A stretch of 64,000 nucleotides of DNA, taken from assembly GCA_016218975.1 (NCBI GenBank), contig JACRCO010000097.1, positions 1 to 64,000 on the forward strand, written 5' to 3'. Both the position numbers and the translations under genes were made by a program. Shown in pieces: positions 1 to 7,611 of this stretch. Under the pieces are notes generated by a model. The model ran no database searches. It was not told where the DNA came from and saw nothing but the letters and a program-made list of their open reading frames with translations. The stretch is from Deltaproteobacteria bacterium. Lineage in GTDB: Bacteria; Desulfobacterota; Deferrimicrobia; Deferrimicrobiales; Deferrimicrobiaceae. Within the stretch, counting starts at the first letter, position 1; each line of letters opens with the position of its first letter.

Positions 1-142
1 AAGCCCGAACCGCCGTCGTCTTCCCCGTCCCCTTCTCGCCACGGATCAGGACACCGCCGATCGAAGGGTCCACCGCGTTCGCGAGAAGGCCCTTCTTCAG
101 AAGCTCCTGGCCCACCATCGCGCTGAACGGAAACAGCCTCAT
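1..142 (-). CDS. Magnesium-chelatase-type AAA+ ATPase (ChlI/BchI-like), N-terminal fragment
   Basis: The reverse strand encodes 47 residues beginning [12 protein letters not shown] and reaching a Walker A loop, GEKGTGKT, before the window ends. The FPFSA-VGQ opening followed by [13 protein letters not shown] is typical of the ATPase (I-type) subunit of magnesium chelatase and related cobaltochelatase-like AAA+ proteins. The family inserts a metal into a tetrapyrrole, or acts as a MoxR-like remodelling ATPase. The ATG at 142 is preceded by GGGTGAG on the coding strand, a fair ribosome-binding site. Only the first fragment is visible, so I cannot tell a true chelatase subunit from a ChlI-like paralogue. 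The chain continues leftward beyond the window. Confidence 0.75.
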   Translation of the reverse strand, partial: MRLFPFSAMVGQELLKKGLLANAVDPSIGGVLIRGEKGTGKTTAVRA

Positions 143-243
143 AATCTCACCCTTTAAACTTGGATGGCGGAAAATGGGGAAAAGTGACGTCGCCCTTCGG
201 AAAGGAACGCCGGCATCCGAATCATTCTACAACGGAAGGCAAG

Positions 244-293
244 CCTTATCCCGCCGCCTCGCTACGAACCATGGTGAGAAAAGCGGGTTAAGG
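244..293. repeat. Imperfect hairpin at the 3' end of the anti-sigma gene, carrying the catggtgagaaa motif
   Basis: Arms at 244-254 (CCTTATCCCGC) and 283-293 (GCGGGTTAAGG) pair at 10 of 11 positions around a 28-nt loop. The loop contains CATGGTGAGAAA (270-281), which also occurs in the intergenic repeat at 58334-58377. The right arm overlaps the stop codon of the anti-sigma gene, so the structure would form at the end of that transcript. There is no T-run, so it is not a classical terminator. It may be a diverged member of the dispersed repeat family or only a weak 3'-end structure. Confidence 0.4.
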
Positions 294-797
294 AAGCGTG
301 GGGGGTTCCCCAGGGGGAAGCGCTTCGATGAATCCTGCGATGTGTTCCTCTATTTCAGGAGACAGCTCGGTCATCACCGCCGTCTTCTTTTCACCGTCGA
401 TGCCCTTCAGGAATGCGCCGCACATTTCGCACCGGTCGTGGTGTGTCCGGAACAGCACCGCCATGGTAGGGGAAAGACGGTCTGCGGCGTAGGCCCGCAG
501 CAACGTTTCCACCTGCTCGCGTCGTTCCCTGGCCGCCCGTTCGACGTATTTCCCGATATCCAGGTTGTGCTCGCGGACTTTCTCCAGTATGAACGCCTTC
601 AGGCGGTAACGGACTTCCTCGGGAATCTCCTCGGGACGGATCTGCCGGCAAAGGATGCGCGTCGTGTCGTAGGTGCGCAGGAAATTCATGCAAGGTTCGC
701 ATAGCTCGAGGTGGCGGGAAAATTCCTGCCGCAAGTGCTCTTCCATCGTACCTTCCAGGTAGTCGCCCAGCAGGTACACCAGTTCTTTGCAGTTCAT
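288..797 (-). CDS. Anti-sigma factor with two zinc-binding HxxxCxxC motifs
   Basis: This 169-residue protein starts with an ATG overlapping the stop of the upstream sigma gene by 4 nt (ATGA), so the two are probably translationally coupled. Residues 29-36 form the HxxxCxxC (ZAS) motif of zf-HC2 anti-sigma factors (H29, C33, C36). Unusually, a second identical spacing occurs at H119, C123, C126. No clear transmembrane helix is visible between or after them, so it is predicted cytoplasmic. Expected role: bind and hold the neighbouring ECF sigma factor inactive until a signal, often redox or envelope stress, releases it. Domain assignment rests on the motif and on operon context; the signal is unknown. 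Confidence 0.8.
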   Translation of the reverse strand: MNCKELVYLLGDYLEGTMEEHLRQEFSRHLELCEPCMNFLRTYDTTRILCRQIRPEEIPEEVRYRLKAFILEKVREHNLDIGKYVERAARERREQVETLLRAYAADRLSPTMAVLFRTHHDRCEMCGAFLKGIDGEKKTAVMTELSPEIEEHIAGFIEALPPGEPPTLP

Positions 798-1405
798 CGC
801 CGCTCCGTCTTCCCTTCCCTGAGATATACGGAAAGTCTTTCCCTCAGATACAGCCTTGCACGGTGGAGGCGGGACTTCACGGCGGGAACCGTCAGGCCGA
901 GGATCTGCGCCGTCTCCTCGTTGGACATCCCCTCCATGTCGCTCAACACGAAGACCACGCGGTACTTCTCGGAGAGGTCCTCCGTGAATCGCTGGATCAC
1001 CTGTCCCAGCTCCTTTTCCAGCGCCCGCCGTTCGACTTCCTTGCTCCAGTCGTCGATCAGGCTGGCATGCATGCCGTCCTCGGTGAACACCGGCATGAAA
1101 TCCTCGATGGCCACCGTATCGGAACGGCGCTTTCCCCGGAGCCGCATGAGGCACGTGTTCACGCAGATCCGGTACATCCACGAATAGAGGGCCGAGTTCC
1201 CCTTAAAAGTGTGCGCCTTGCGGACCACCGTCAGGAAGACGTCCTGAACGGCTTCTTCTGCATCGCTGTCGTTCTTCAGGATGGACATCGCAAGGCTGTA
1301 GATACGGCCGTGGTACCGGTCGAACAGGGTTTCCGCAGCCTCTGGCGTGCCCTTGCGAAGCCCTTCCAGAAGAACGTTATCGTCGGCCACCCGTTCCGCG
1401 GGCAT
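794..1405 (-). CDS. ECF (sigma-70 family, region 2 + region 4) sigma factor
   Basis: A 203-residue RpoE-like ECF sigma factor. Region 2 lies roughly at residues 20-90 (LFDRYHGRIYSLA, DAEEAVQDVFLTVVRK, YSWMYRICVNTCL). Region 4 lies at about 135-195 (LSEKYRVVFVLSDMEGMSNEETAQILGLTVPAVKSRLHRAR), a helix-turn-helix that reads the -35 element. The ATG at 1405 is preceded by GAGGAG at a 6-nt spacing. The stop overlaps the start of the anti-sigma gene, giving a standard sigma/anti-sigma pair. It is strikingly similar to the second sigma factor at 1901-2662, including the linker phrases DGMHA and EVERR, which points to a local duplication. Target promoters are not evident from the sequence. Confidence 0.92.
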   Translation of the reverse strand: MPAERVADDNVLLEGLRKGTPEAAETLFDRYHGRIYSLAMSILKNDSDAEEAVQDVFLTVVRKAHTFKGNSALYSWMYRICVNTCLMRLRGKRRSDTVAIEDFMPVFTEDGMHASLIDDWSKEVERRALEKELGQVIQRFTEDLSEKYRVVFVLSDMEGMSNEETAQILGLTVPAVKSRLHRARLYLRERLSVYLREGKTERR

Positions 1406-1617
1406 CGATCGCTCCTCGTTAGATTCGCCCGGCGATTACGGGTTTCGCCCCGGCGAACCGAAAAACAAGAATTACCACGAAATTCCGGACCGGCGCAAGG
1501 AGTGCAGGCAAATTTTCCATTGAGCGGCTTTCCCCTTGGCGCGAGGATGCGCTTCCCCTTATATTTAATGAAGGACCAACGGCTTCGACCGGCACGAAAC
1601 GACAGAAAGGATCGAAA

Positions 1618-1779
1618 ATGGGGAGACGCCTTTTCCTTGCCGCGCTTCTCGCCGCCGGGGCGGCGACATTTCTTTTTGCGGTCCTCCGGAAGCGGCAGGA
1701 GGAGTCCCCGGCGACCCCGTACTCCCGTCCCGAGGGAGGAGAAAGGGAGGGCGATTTCGAGCTTTTCATAGGCTCCTGA
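1618..1779 (+). CDS. Small single-pass membrane peptide (53 residues), hypothetical
   Basis: An ATG at 1618, with AAAGGA upstream, opens a 53-codon frame ending TGA at 1777-1779. The peptide has a positively charged start (MGRRLF), a hydrophobic stretch from about residue 5 to 22 (LAALLAAGAATFLFAVL), then KRQEE and a Pro/Gly/Glu-rich hydrophilic tail. That is the layout of a small membrane-anchored protein with an N-terminal anchor. It sits alone on the forward strand between two leftward sigma genes. I recognise no family. Coding potential rests on the start site and the membrane pattern only. Confidence 0.45.
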   Translation: MGRRLFLAALLAAGAATFLFAVLRKRQEESPATPYSRPEGGEREGDFELFIGS

Positions 1780-1807
1780 TAACGCACCGATATGAAGTTG
1801 ATGAGGG

Positions 1808-1842
1808 GACGGCCCTGCGGTGCCCGCGCCGGCAGGGCCGTC
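1808..1842. terminator. Strong GC hairpin between convergent genes, terminator-like
   Basis: A perfect 11-bp stem (GACGGCCCTGC at 1808-1818, GCAGGGCCGTC at 1832-1842) closes a 13-nt loop. It lies in the 121-nt gap between the small forward gene ending at 1779 and the leftward sigma gene ending at 1901. There is no T-run on either side, so a role as a transcription end or mRNA 3'-stabilising structure is inferred from position and stem strength. Confidence 0.4.
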
Positions 1843-1900
1843 GATGCACCGTCCGAGGGGTGGGCGAGACGGCGCATTTCTGTTTCCTTGGATCCCGGTC

Positions 1901-2662
1901 TTACGAAGTTCCTTCCCGCAGGTACCTGCCCAACCTTTCCCTCAGGAACAACCTCGTGCGATGAAGGCGGGACTTCACCGCGGGGATCGAAAGTTCCATG
2001 ATCCGGGCCGTTTCCTCGTACGAGAATCCCTGTACATCGCACAGGACGAACACCGAGCGGTACTTTTCGGGGAGAGTGTCCATGTATTTCTCTATCATCA
2101 TCCCCAGTTCCTTCTGCAGCATCCGCCGCTCGACTTCCCTGCTCCAGTCCCCCGCGGGATTGGCATGCATCCCATCCTTCGTGAAGACGGGAAGGAACTC
2201 CTCGATCGGGACGGTGCCGTTCCTCCGCTGCCTCCTGACCCGCATCAGGCAGGTGTTGACGCAGATCCTGTAAATCCAGGAATAAAGAGCGGATTGGCCC
2301 CGGAACAGATCGGCCTTCCGGACCACCGTCAGGAATACGTCCTGCGCGGCTTCCTCCGCGTCGGCGTCGTTTTTCAGTATCGACTTCGCGAGGCTGTAGA
2401 CCTTGGCATGATACCGGCTGAACAATTCTTCGACCGCGGCGGGGGTTCCCCGGCGGATCTCTTCGAGAAGAACCGCTTCCTCACGGCGGGAATCGGTACC
2501 GGCGACCTTTGCGGATACGACATCCCTGCCTTCCGGCATTCGCGCATATTCCAGGGTGGCGGTCTTTACGCCTTTTCCCTTATCCGCAAGGGGAATTTCA
2601 TTCAATGGAAATCGGAGCTCCCCGGCTCGAAATCCATCGCGATGGACAGCTTCTCCCCCCAT
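1901..2662 (-). CDS. ECF sigma factor, paralogue of the one at 794-1405
   Basis: Full ECF architecture: region 2 with LFSRYHAKVYSLAKSILK and DAEEAAQDVFLTVVRK, then region 4 with LPEKYRSVFVLCDVQGFSYEE and IPAVKSRLHRTRLFL. The frame from 2662 gives 253 residues. The ATG at 2662 has GAGAGG six nt upstream, but the first 41 residues lack similarity to the paralogue, and the ATG at 2539 (MPEGRD) would give a start aligned with the other sigma factor. No anti-sigma gene follows it, unlike its paralogue. It lies 60 nt downstream of the receiver gene at 2723-3187 on the same strand, so that protein may be part of its control. Confidence 0.9.
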   Translation of the reverse strand: MGGEAVHRDGFRAGELRFPLNEIPLADKGKGVKTATLEYARMPEGRDVVSAKVAGTDSRREEAVLLEEIRRGTPAAVEELFSRYHAKVYSLAKSILKNDADAEEAAQDVFLTVVRKADLFRGQSALYSWIYRICVNTCLMRVRRQRRNGTVPIEEFLPVFTKDGMHANPAGDWSREVERRMLQKELGMMIEKYMDTLPEKYRSVFVLCDVQGFSYEETARIMELSIPAVKSRLHRTRLFLRERLGRYLREGTS

Positions 2663-2722
2663 CCTCGACCTCTCTTTCCCATGCGATTCATTACCGCAGT
2701 TCGCCCGGAAGGCGAATCGTCT

Positions 2723-3187
2723 TCAATCGGCGTTATCTTCGCGGGCAGCCGGGTCCTTGATCAGCGCCTCGAGGGAGGCTTCCAGTTTCTGGATCGTCAA
2801 CGGTTTCGGGATGAAATCGCGGACTCCCATCCTTATGGCCTCTTCCCGCAACCCGTCGCTGGGGTACGCCGTAATCAGTATCGTTACGGTGTCCTGTTGA
2901 TATGGGCGCACCTTCCGCAGAAGCGTAAGGCCGTCGAGGTCCGGCAGCCAGTAGTCGCAGATGATTATGTCGGCCCGGTCCTTCGTTAGCGCATCAACCG
3001 CGGCCGCGCCGTTTTCGAAACTTTCGAGAACGCACCCGTGGTAACGGAAATACATCCGCAGTCCGTTCTGGATCCAGGGGTCGTCTTCTATAAGGACGAT
3101 TTTCATGTTTTTCAGCTTCTCGTATATGCTCATGCCCGGTTTGCGCCTGGGTTCGTTTCCGCTCTGTTCGTTGGAAGTGAATGACAT
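2723..3187 (-). CDS. Stand-alone response regulator receiver protein (CheY-like)
   Basis: A 154-residue protein with a single receiver domain from about residue 28 to 145. Visible catalytic residues are the acidic cluster E34-D35-D36, the phospho-acceptor D78 in IICDYWLPDLDG, T106 and K128 (PKP). There is no output domain. Such proteins pass phosphate or change partner binding in phosphorelays. The start at 3187 is tentative: the first 27 residues are polar and unlike the family, and M28 (MKIVLIEDD) would give a minimal receiver. It is upstream of the second sigma gene on the same strand, which suggests a functional link, but no partner kinase adjoins it directly. Confidence 0.88.
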   Translation of the reverse strand: MSFTSNEQSGNEPRRKPGMSIYEKLKNMKIVLIEDDPWIQNGLRMYFRYHGCVLESFENGAAAVDALTKDRADIIICDYWLPDLDGLTLLRKVRPYQQDTVTILITAYPSDGLREEAIRMGVRDFIPKPLTIQKLEASLEALIKDPAAREDNAD

Positions 3188-3358
3188 GTCCCTGTATCCG
3201 CAAGGGGCATGCCATGGAGGTGTAAATTTATCTATTCTTATAAAACCGGCAGGTTATAGGTATTTTTCCACAATCCGGACGTTGCCGCCGGCGTGAATAT
3301 ATCGAGAAATTGCGAAAAGGAATTCGAAAAAACCAGAAACCGGATGTGCTAAAGAGCA

Positions 3359-4744
3359 CTAAACCTTCAATTTCTTCTTTCTGTATCGAAAAGTGTGATG
3401 ATTGATGTTCAGCAGCACCGCCGCCTTGCTCTCGTTCCCGCCGGTCCGTTGAAGCGCCTCCTCGATGTAGCGTTTCTCGATCGATTCCTGGACAGAGGTC
3501 AGGTCTATCCCCTCGGGAGGGATTTCCGGGAAAGTCCTGTCTTCCGGCGCCTGCTTCATTTCACGTCCATCGTCCGAGGCGTCGAGACCGATTTCCCGGG
3601 CTGCGAGTACCTCTCCCGTGCCGATAAGCGCTCCGCGCTCGATGATGTTCCTCAACTCGCGGACGTTGCCCCTCCAACGATGACTTTTCAGCGCCGCTTC
3701 GGCGTCGGGGGAAAACCCCGTGTATCGCTTGCCGAACTTGCGGCTGAACTCGAGAAGAAAATAGCGCGCAAGGGGAACGATGTCCTCGGGACGGTCGTTC
3801 AGCGACGGCACCTCCACCATCGCCACTGCAAGCCGGTAGTACAGGTCTTCGCGGAAGAGCCCTTTCTCGATCATCGCACCGAGATCCTTGTTCGTAGCGG
3901 ACACCACCCTTGTCCGTACATTGTGAACCCGGGTTCCACCCACCCGGTAGAATTCCCCCTCCTCGAGGAACCGAAGAAGTTTCGCCTGCGCTTCCATGCT
4001 CATGTCCCCCACCTCGTCGAGGAACAATGTGCCGCCGGCGGCATGCTCCACCAGCCCCTTCTTGCCCGCCGCGCTCGCGCCGCTGAACGCCCCTTTCTCG
4101 TAACCGAACAATTCGCTCTCGATCAGCTCCTTCGGGATTGCGGCGCAGTTTACGCTCACGAACGGGCCCTTGAAATTCGGGCTCCGGTAGTGGATGGCGC
4201 TTGCGATCAGCTCCTTCCCGGTGCCGGTTTCCCCCCGGATCAGGATCGGTGTGTCGGGGCTTTTCGCCAGTGTCTTCACGAGGTCCATGACGTCCTGGAT
4301 CGTCTCGCTTTTGCCTATGAATCCGGGGAGGTTATCCCTTAAGGCGCTTTCCTGAAGATTCCGGATCTCCTTTTTAAGCCGTACGGTCTCCAGCGCGTTC
4401 TCGATGCTGACTTCGAGCGTATCCACCTGGAGGGGCTTGACGATGTAATCGTACGCCCCGTTCTTCATCGCGGTGACGACGCTCTTGACGTCGTCGTAAG
4501 CGGTTATCACGACCACCTGCGCTTCCGGGCAGATCGTCTTGATCTCGCGCAACGCGTCGAGCCCGCTCATGACTGGAAGGCCGAGATCGAGGAGTATGAG
4601 ATCGGGAGAGGATTTCTTGACAGCCGCCAGCGCCTCTTCCGCAGAGGGGAAAGTCTTTGTCCGGTATTTACCTTTTAAAATATGGGTCAGCCCGGACCGG
4701 ATCGTTTCCTCGTCGTCGACGATATAGACCGAATAGGCGATCAA
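3359..4744 (-). CDS. NtrC-family sigma-54-dependent response regulator
   Basis: 461 residues in the order receiver (1-120), AAA+ sigma-54 interaction domain (about 140-370) and C-terminal Fis-type helix-turn-helix (about 420-461). Visible residues: D10-D11, phospho-acceptor D53, T81, K103; Walker A GETGTGKE at 171-178; Walker B around 238-245 (FLDEV). The sigma-54-contacting loop reads GAFSGA at 218-223, with Ser in place of the usual Thr. The best start is TTG at 4744, overlapping the stop of the upstream kinase (TTGA), since the receiver begins immediately with AYSVYIVDDEE. It is the last gene of the leftward signalling operon and is presumably phosphorylated by one or both kinases encoded there. 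Confidence 0.93.
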   Translation of the reverse strand: MIAYSVYIVDDEETIRSGLTHILKGKYRTKTFPSAEEALAAVKKSSPDLILLDLGLPVMSGLDALREIKTICPEAQVVVITAYDDVKSVVTAMKNGAYDYIVKPLQVDTLEVSIENALETVRLKKEIRNLQESALRDNLPGFIGKSETIQDVMDLVKTLAKSPDTPILIRGETGTGKELIASAIHYRSPNFKGPFVSVNCAAIPKELIESELFGYEKGAFSGASAAGKKGLVEHAAGGTLFLDEVGDMSMEAQAKLLRFLEEGEFYRVGGTRVHNVRTRVVSATNKDLGAMIEKGLFREDLYYRLAVAMVEVPSLNDRPEDIVPLARYFLLEFSRKFGKRYTGFSPDAEAALKSHRWRGNVRELRNIIERGALIGTGEVLAAREIGLDASDDGREMKQAPEDRTFPEIPPEGIDLTSVQESIEKRYIEEALQRTGGNESKAAVLLNINHHTFRYRKKKLKV

Positions 4745-6582
4745 GCGACTACCTCGCCTTCCCCGGCGGGAATCTCGATCCGGAACTCGGCCCCGCCCAG
4801 CGGGCCGGCGGCGACCGACAGAGTTCCGCCATGGTCCCCGATCACGCGACGGCAGAAACTCAATCCTATCCCGTACCCGTCCTTCCGCGTTGTATAGAAC
4901 GGGGCGAAGATCTTGTCGCGTACCGCCTGCGGCACCCCCGGGCCGGAGTCGGCCACACGGATGACGATCTTCCCGTTCTCGACGACGGAAGAGATCTCTA
5001 TGGTCTTCGGCGCCGCGGCGTTTTCCATGGCCTGCGCCGCGTTCGATATCATGTTGACGAGAACCTGTGCGATAAGCTGATGGTCGGCCCGGCAACGCGG
5101 ATGGTCCTTCGGCAAGGAACGGACGAGCGTAATCCCGATCTTGCGAAGATGCGTCGACGTGAAGTCGATCGCCTCCTCTATCGCAAGGTTGATGTCTATG
5201 GCTTCCATGCGCGGAGCACGGGTTTGGGTAAAACCCATGACCTTCTTTATCACATCCTCGATCCGGGAGGAGGCCGAATGAAGCTGTTCCATGATCCGTC
5301 GGATCGCCTCCTTCCTCTCCTCATCCTGCAACTCGGGGGCCTCCTGAACCTCCTCCAGCGCCGACAGGTAAATGTTTATCCCGGACAGGGGGTTCCGGAT
5401 CTCGTGAGCGATGCCCGCCGCAATCTGCCCCAGGGACGCCATCTTCTCCTGGGCCATGAGCTGGAGCTCCATCTCCTTCCGGCCGGTTATGTCCACCATG
5501 CTCAAAAGGGTGCAATTTTCGCCACTGTATACCAGCGGGATGGCCCGAAGATGGACCCAGCGCATCTCCGTCCCTTCCACGGACTTCCCGTACGGGAAAA
5601 ATCGAAGGTCCGTCTCGAGCGACCCGGTGCCTCCCACCGATACCGCTTCGCATAGCCTTGCGAACCTCCCCGAGTCCTCGGGGTGGACGTCCCTGAATTC
5701 ACGAAGGTCGAATTCTTCCGGGATCGACCCGAAGAGACGCCGCTGCTCCGGGTTGATGAACAGAACCCGTCTGTCCCTGACAAGGGACACGCCCACGGGA
5801 GAGTTCTCTATCAGCGTGCGGAAACGAGTCTCGCTCTCGTGCAGCGACACGGTTGTTTCCTTCAGCTTCCCGGTCATTAGATCGAAAGACGCCGACAGCG
5901 CGCCGATCTCGTCTTCGGACGAAATTCCGATCCTGTGATCGAAGTTTCCGCTCCCGACGATCCCCGCGCCGTTCCGCAGCCTTTCAAGCGACCCCGTCAG
6001 TTTATTAGTCATGCCGAGGAGCAACGTAGTGCAAACAACCACGGCGGCAGCCAGCAACACGATGACAAGGTAAGAGATCCGCCGCTGGCCGGCAATGATT
6101 TCCTCGCTCATCAGGATGGTCAGGCGGGATGCGTCGGCCTTGGCGGCGCGGGACCGGATGAGCACCTGGCCAAGGAGCCGCCGCTCGGCCTCCTCAATCA
6201 GGCGGGCGTCACCGGCGGAACCGTGGAACTCGCGGTTGGAAACCAGCTTCAGGAACAGGACCTTTATCGTCTCCGTGTTCCTGGCAATGCCTTCCACGAA
6301 CTGCCGCCGGCGCCGGTCTTCGAAAGTCAATCCGGCTATAAGATTTTTCGTTTCCTCGTGTTTGATGAAGAACTGCCGGACCGGCCTCTCCTCGTGGTAA
6401 AGGATATAGGTGCGGACCAGGCCGTTCAGCTCGCTCAACTCGTTGCTGATCCGGTATGCGACGATCTCCTTATTCTCCAGCGAATTTATGGACCTGTATG
6501 AGGAGAACATGCCTGCTGCCGTCACCAGCGCCATCAGCGCGGGGATAAGAGACGCCATTGCGAGCTTTGTCGATATCCTCAT
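4741..6582 (-). CDS. Membrane-bound sensor histidine kinase (periplasmic domain-HAMP-PAS-HisKA-HATPase)
   Basis: 613 residues. Membrane helices at about 7-28 and 169-191 enclose an all-helical periplasmic domain of about 140 residues. A HAMP linker follows (about 192-244), then PAS (250-370), the H-box with H393 in AGIAHEIRNP, and an ATPase domain with N-box (NMISNAAQA), G1 (DSGPGV) and G2 (GYGIGLSFCRRV). From PAS to the C-terminus it closely resembles the kinase at 7608-11249, also at DNA level, indicating duplication. It lies between the binding-protein gene (9-nt gap upstream) and the NtrC gene (4-nt overlap downstream). The cognate regulator is therefore very likely the adjacent NtrC protein. 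Confidence 0.92.
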   Translation of the reverse strand: MRISTKLAMASLIPALMALVTAAGMFSSYRSINSLENKEIVAYRISNELSELNGLVRTYILYHEERPVRQFFIKHEETKNLIAGLTFEDRRRRQFVEGIARNTETIKVLFLKLVSNREFHGSAGDARLIEEAERRLLGQVLIRSRAAKADASRLTILMSEEIIAGQRRISYLVIVLLAAAVVVCTTLLLGMTNKLTGSLERLRNGAGIVGSGNFDHRIGISSEDEIGALSASFDLMTGKLKETTVSLHESETRFRTLIENSPVGVSLVRDRRVLFINPEQRRLFGSIPEEFDLREFRDVHPEDSGRFARLCEAVSVGGTGSLETDLRFFPYGKSVEGTEMRWVHLRAIPLVYSGENCTLLSMVDITGRKEMELQLMAQEKMASLGQIAAGIAHEIRNPLSGINIYLSALEEVQEAPELQDEERKEAIRRIMEQLHSASSRIEDVIKKVMGFTQTRAPRMEAIDINLAIEEAIDFTSTHLRKIGITLVRSLPKDHPRCRADHQLIAQVLVNMISNAAQAMENAAAPKTIEISSVVENGKIVIRVADSGPGVPQAVRDKIFAPFYTTRKDGYGIGLSFCRRVIGDHGGTLSVAAGPLGGAEFRIEIPAGEGEVVA

Positions 6583-6591
6583 GGCGTGCCC

Positions 6592-7611
6592 TTATTTCCC
6601 CACGATGAGAACGGCCTCGGGCCGGACCGCCCGGAGCCCCTTCGCGTCGATGTGATCGAGGAAATTCGGGGCTTTCCCCGCGCCGCCGGTCCCCTTGCGA
6701 TTCATCCACCTGGCCTGGTCTTCCAGGTAACTCAGAAGGGTCTGGTCGAGCTGCAAGGTGAACTCCATGTCCGTCCATTCCATCCCGAAGTCGCTCATGC
6801 TCATCCCGCAACATTTCACGGCGATGGCCATGGCCTCCTCCGGCCGTTCGTCGATCAGCCGGTTGGCCTTGAGTATCGCCCGCAGGAACCTGGCGATCAT
6901 GTCGGGATCCCGCCCGGAGAGCTCCATGGAAGTCACGACGTTCCACGTCATCGTGTAGAGCCCCGGCTCGTGAAGAACGACGCCGTTGCTTCCGAGCTTC
7001 TCCCGGAGGATTGTCGTTTGGGGCGGCCATGTGCTGACGGCGTCGACCTCCCCGTCCAGCAGCGACCGGACCACCTGTTCCGGGGCAAGATCCACGATCC
7101 GGACTTTCCCCGGATCGACACTGGAAGTCGTCAGGTATATATCGAGAAAAAAGTCAGCGGCTGTCCACGCGACGCGGCCGACCTTTTTCCCCTTGAGGTC
7201 TCCGGGCTTCGATATCCCCCTGTCCTTTCTTGCGACGATCAGCATCCCCCGCTCTACCTCGGCGACGGTTGCGATCACCGCAAGCCGCTTCCCTTCGAGC
7301 GCAGCCCGGGCGATGGGCGTTTCCGTTGAAGTCGCGATGTCCGCCTTACCCGAAAGGACGGCGTTTATCCCCAAGTGGCCCGATAGGTAGGAATCGAGGG
7401 TCGCATCAAGTCCCTCTTCGCGGAAATACCCCTTTTCCTGCGCGATGTATAACGCGACGGATGCGGGCCATGGAGTTACGGCGATGGTGATTTTTTTCAT
7501 TCCTGCCGGTCCGGTGCGCGCGGGGCCCCGGTCGCAGCCGGTGGCGAAGGACGCAACCGCAAGGAGCAGGAGGGACGCCGCAATATGCGCCGAACCTGAT
7601 ATCCCTCTCAT
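6592..7611 (-). CDS. NMT1/SsuA-like periplasmic substrate-binding lipoprotein
   Basis: 339 residues. The N-terminus has a hydrophobic signal ending in an ATGC lipobox (C26), so the protein should be lipid-anchored and extracytoplasmic. The mature part begins KKITIAVTPWPASVALYIAQEKGYFREEGLD, the signature opening of NMT1/THI5/SsuA-type binding proteins for ABC importers of organic S or N compounds, thiamine precursors and similar ligands. The ATG at 7611 overlaps the stop of the upstream kinase (ATGA). No permease or ATPase gene is nearby; instead it is sandwiched between two histidine kinases. I infer that it presents a ligand to one of the sensors rather than feeding a transporter. The ligand cannot be read from the sequence. 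Confidence 0.85.
   Translation of the reverse strand: MRGISGSAHIAASLLLLAVASFATGCDRGPARTGPAGMKKITIAVTPWPASVALYIAQEKGYFREEGLDATLDSYLSGHLGINAVLSGKADIATSTETPIARAALEGKRLAVIATVAEVERGMLIVARKDRGISKPGDLKGKKVGRVAWTAADFFLDIYLTTSSVDPGKVRIVDLAPEQVVRSLLDGEVDAVSTWPPQTTILREKLGSNGVVLHEPGLYTMTWNVVTSMELSGRDPDMIARFLRAILKANRLIDERPEEAMAIAVKCCGMSMSDFGMEWTDMEFTLQLDQTLLSYLEDQARWMNRKGTGGAGKAPNFLDHIDAKGLRAVRPEAVLIVGK

Noticed and set aside
4742-5095. An upstream extension of the NtrC protein beyond the TTG at 4744
   Set aside because: The extra residues read through the kinase gene in another frame, and the receiver domain begins directly after the TTG.
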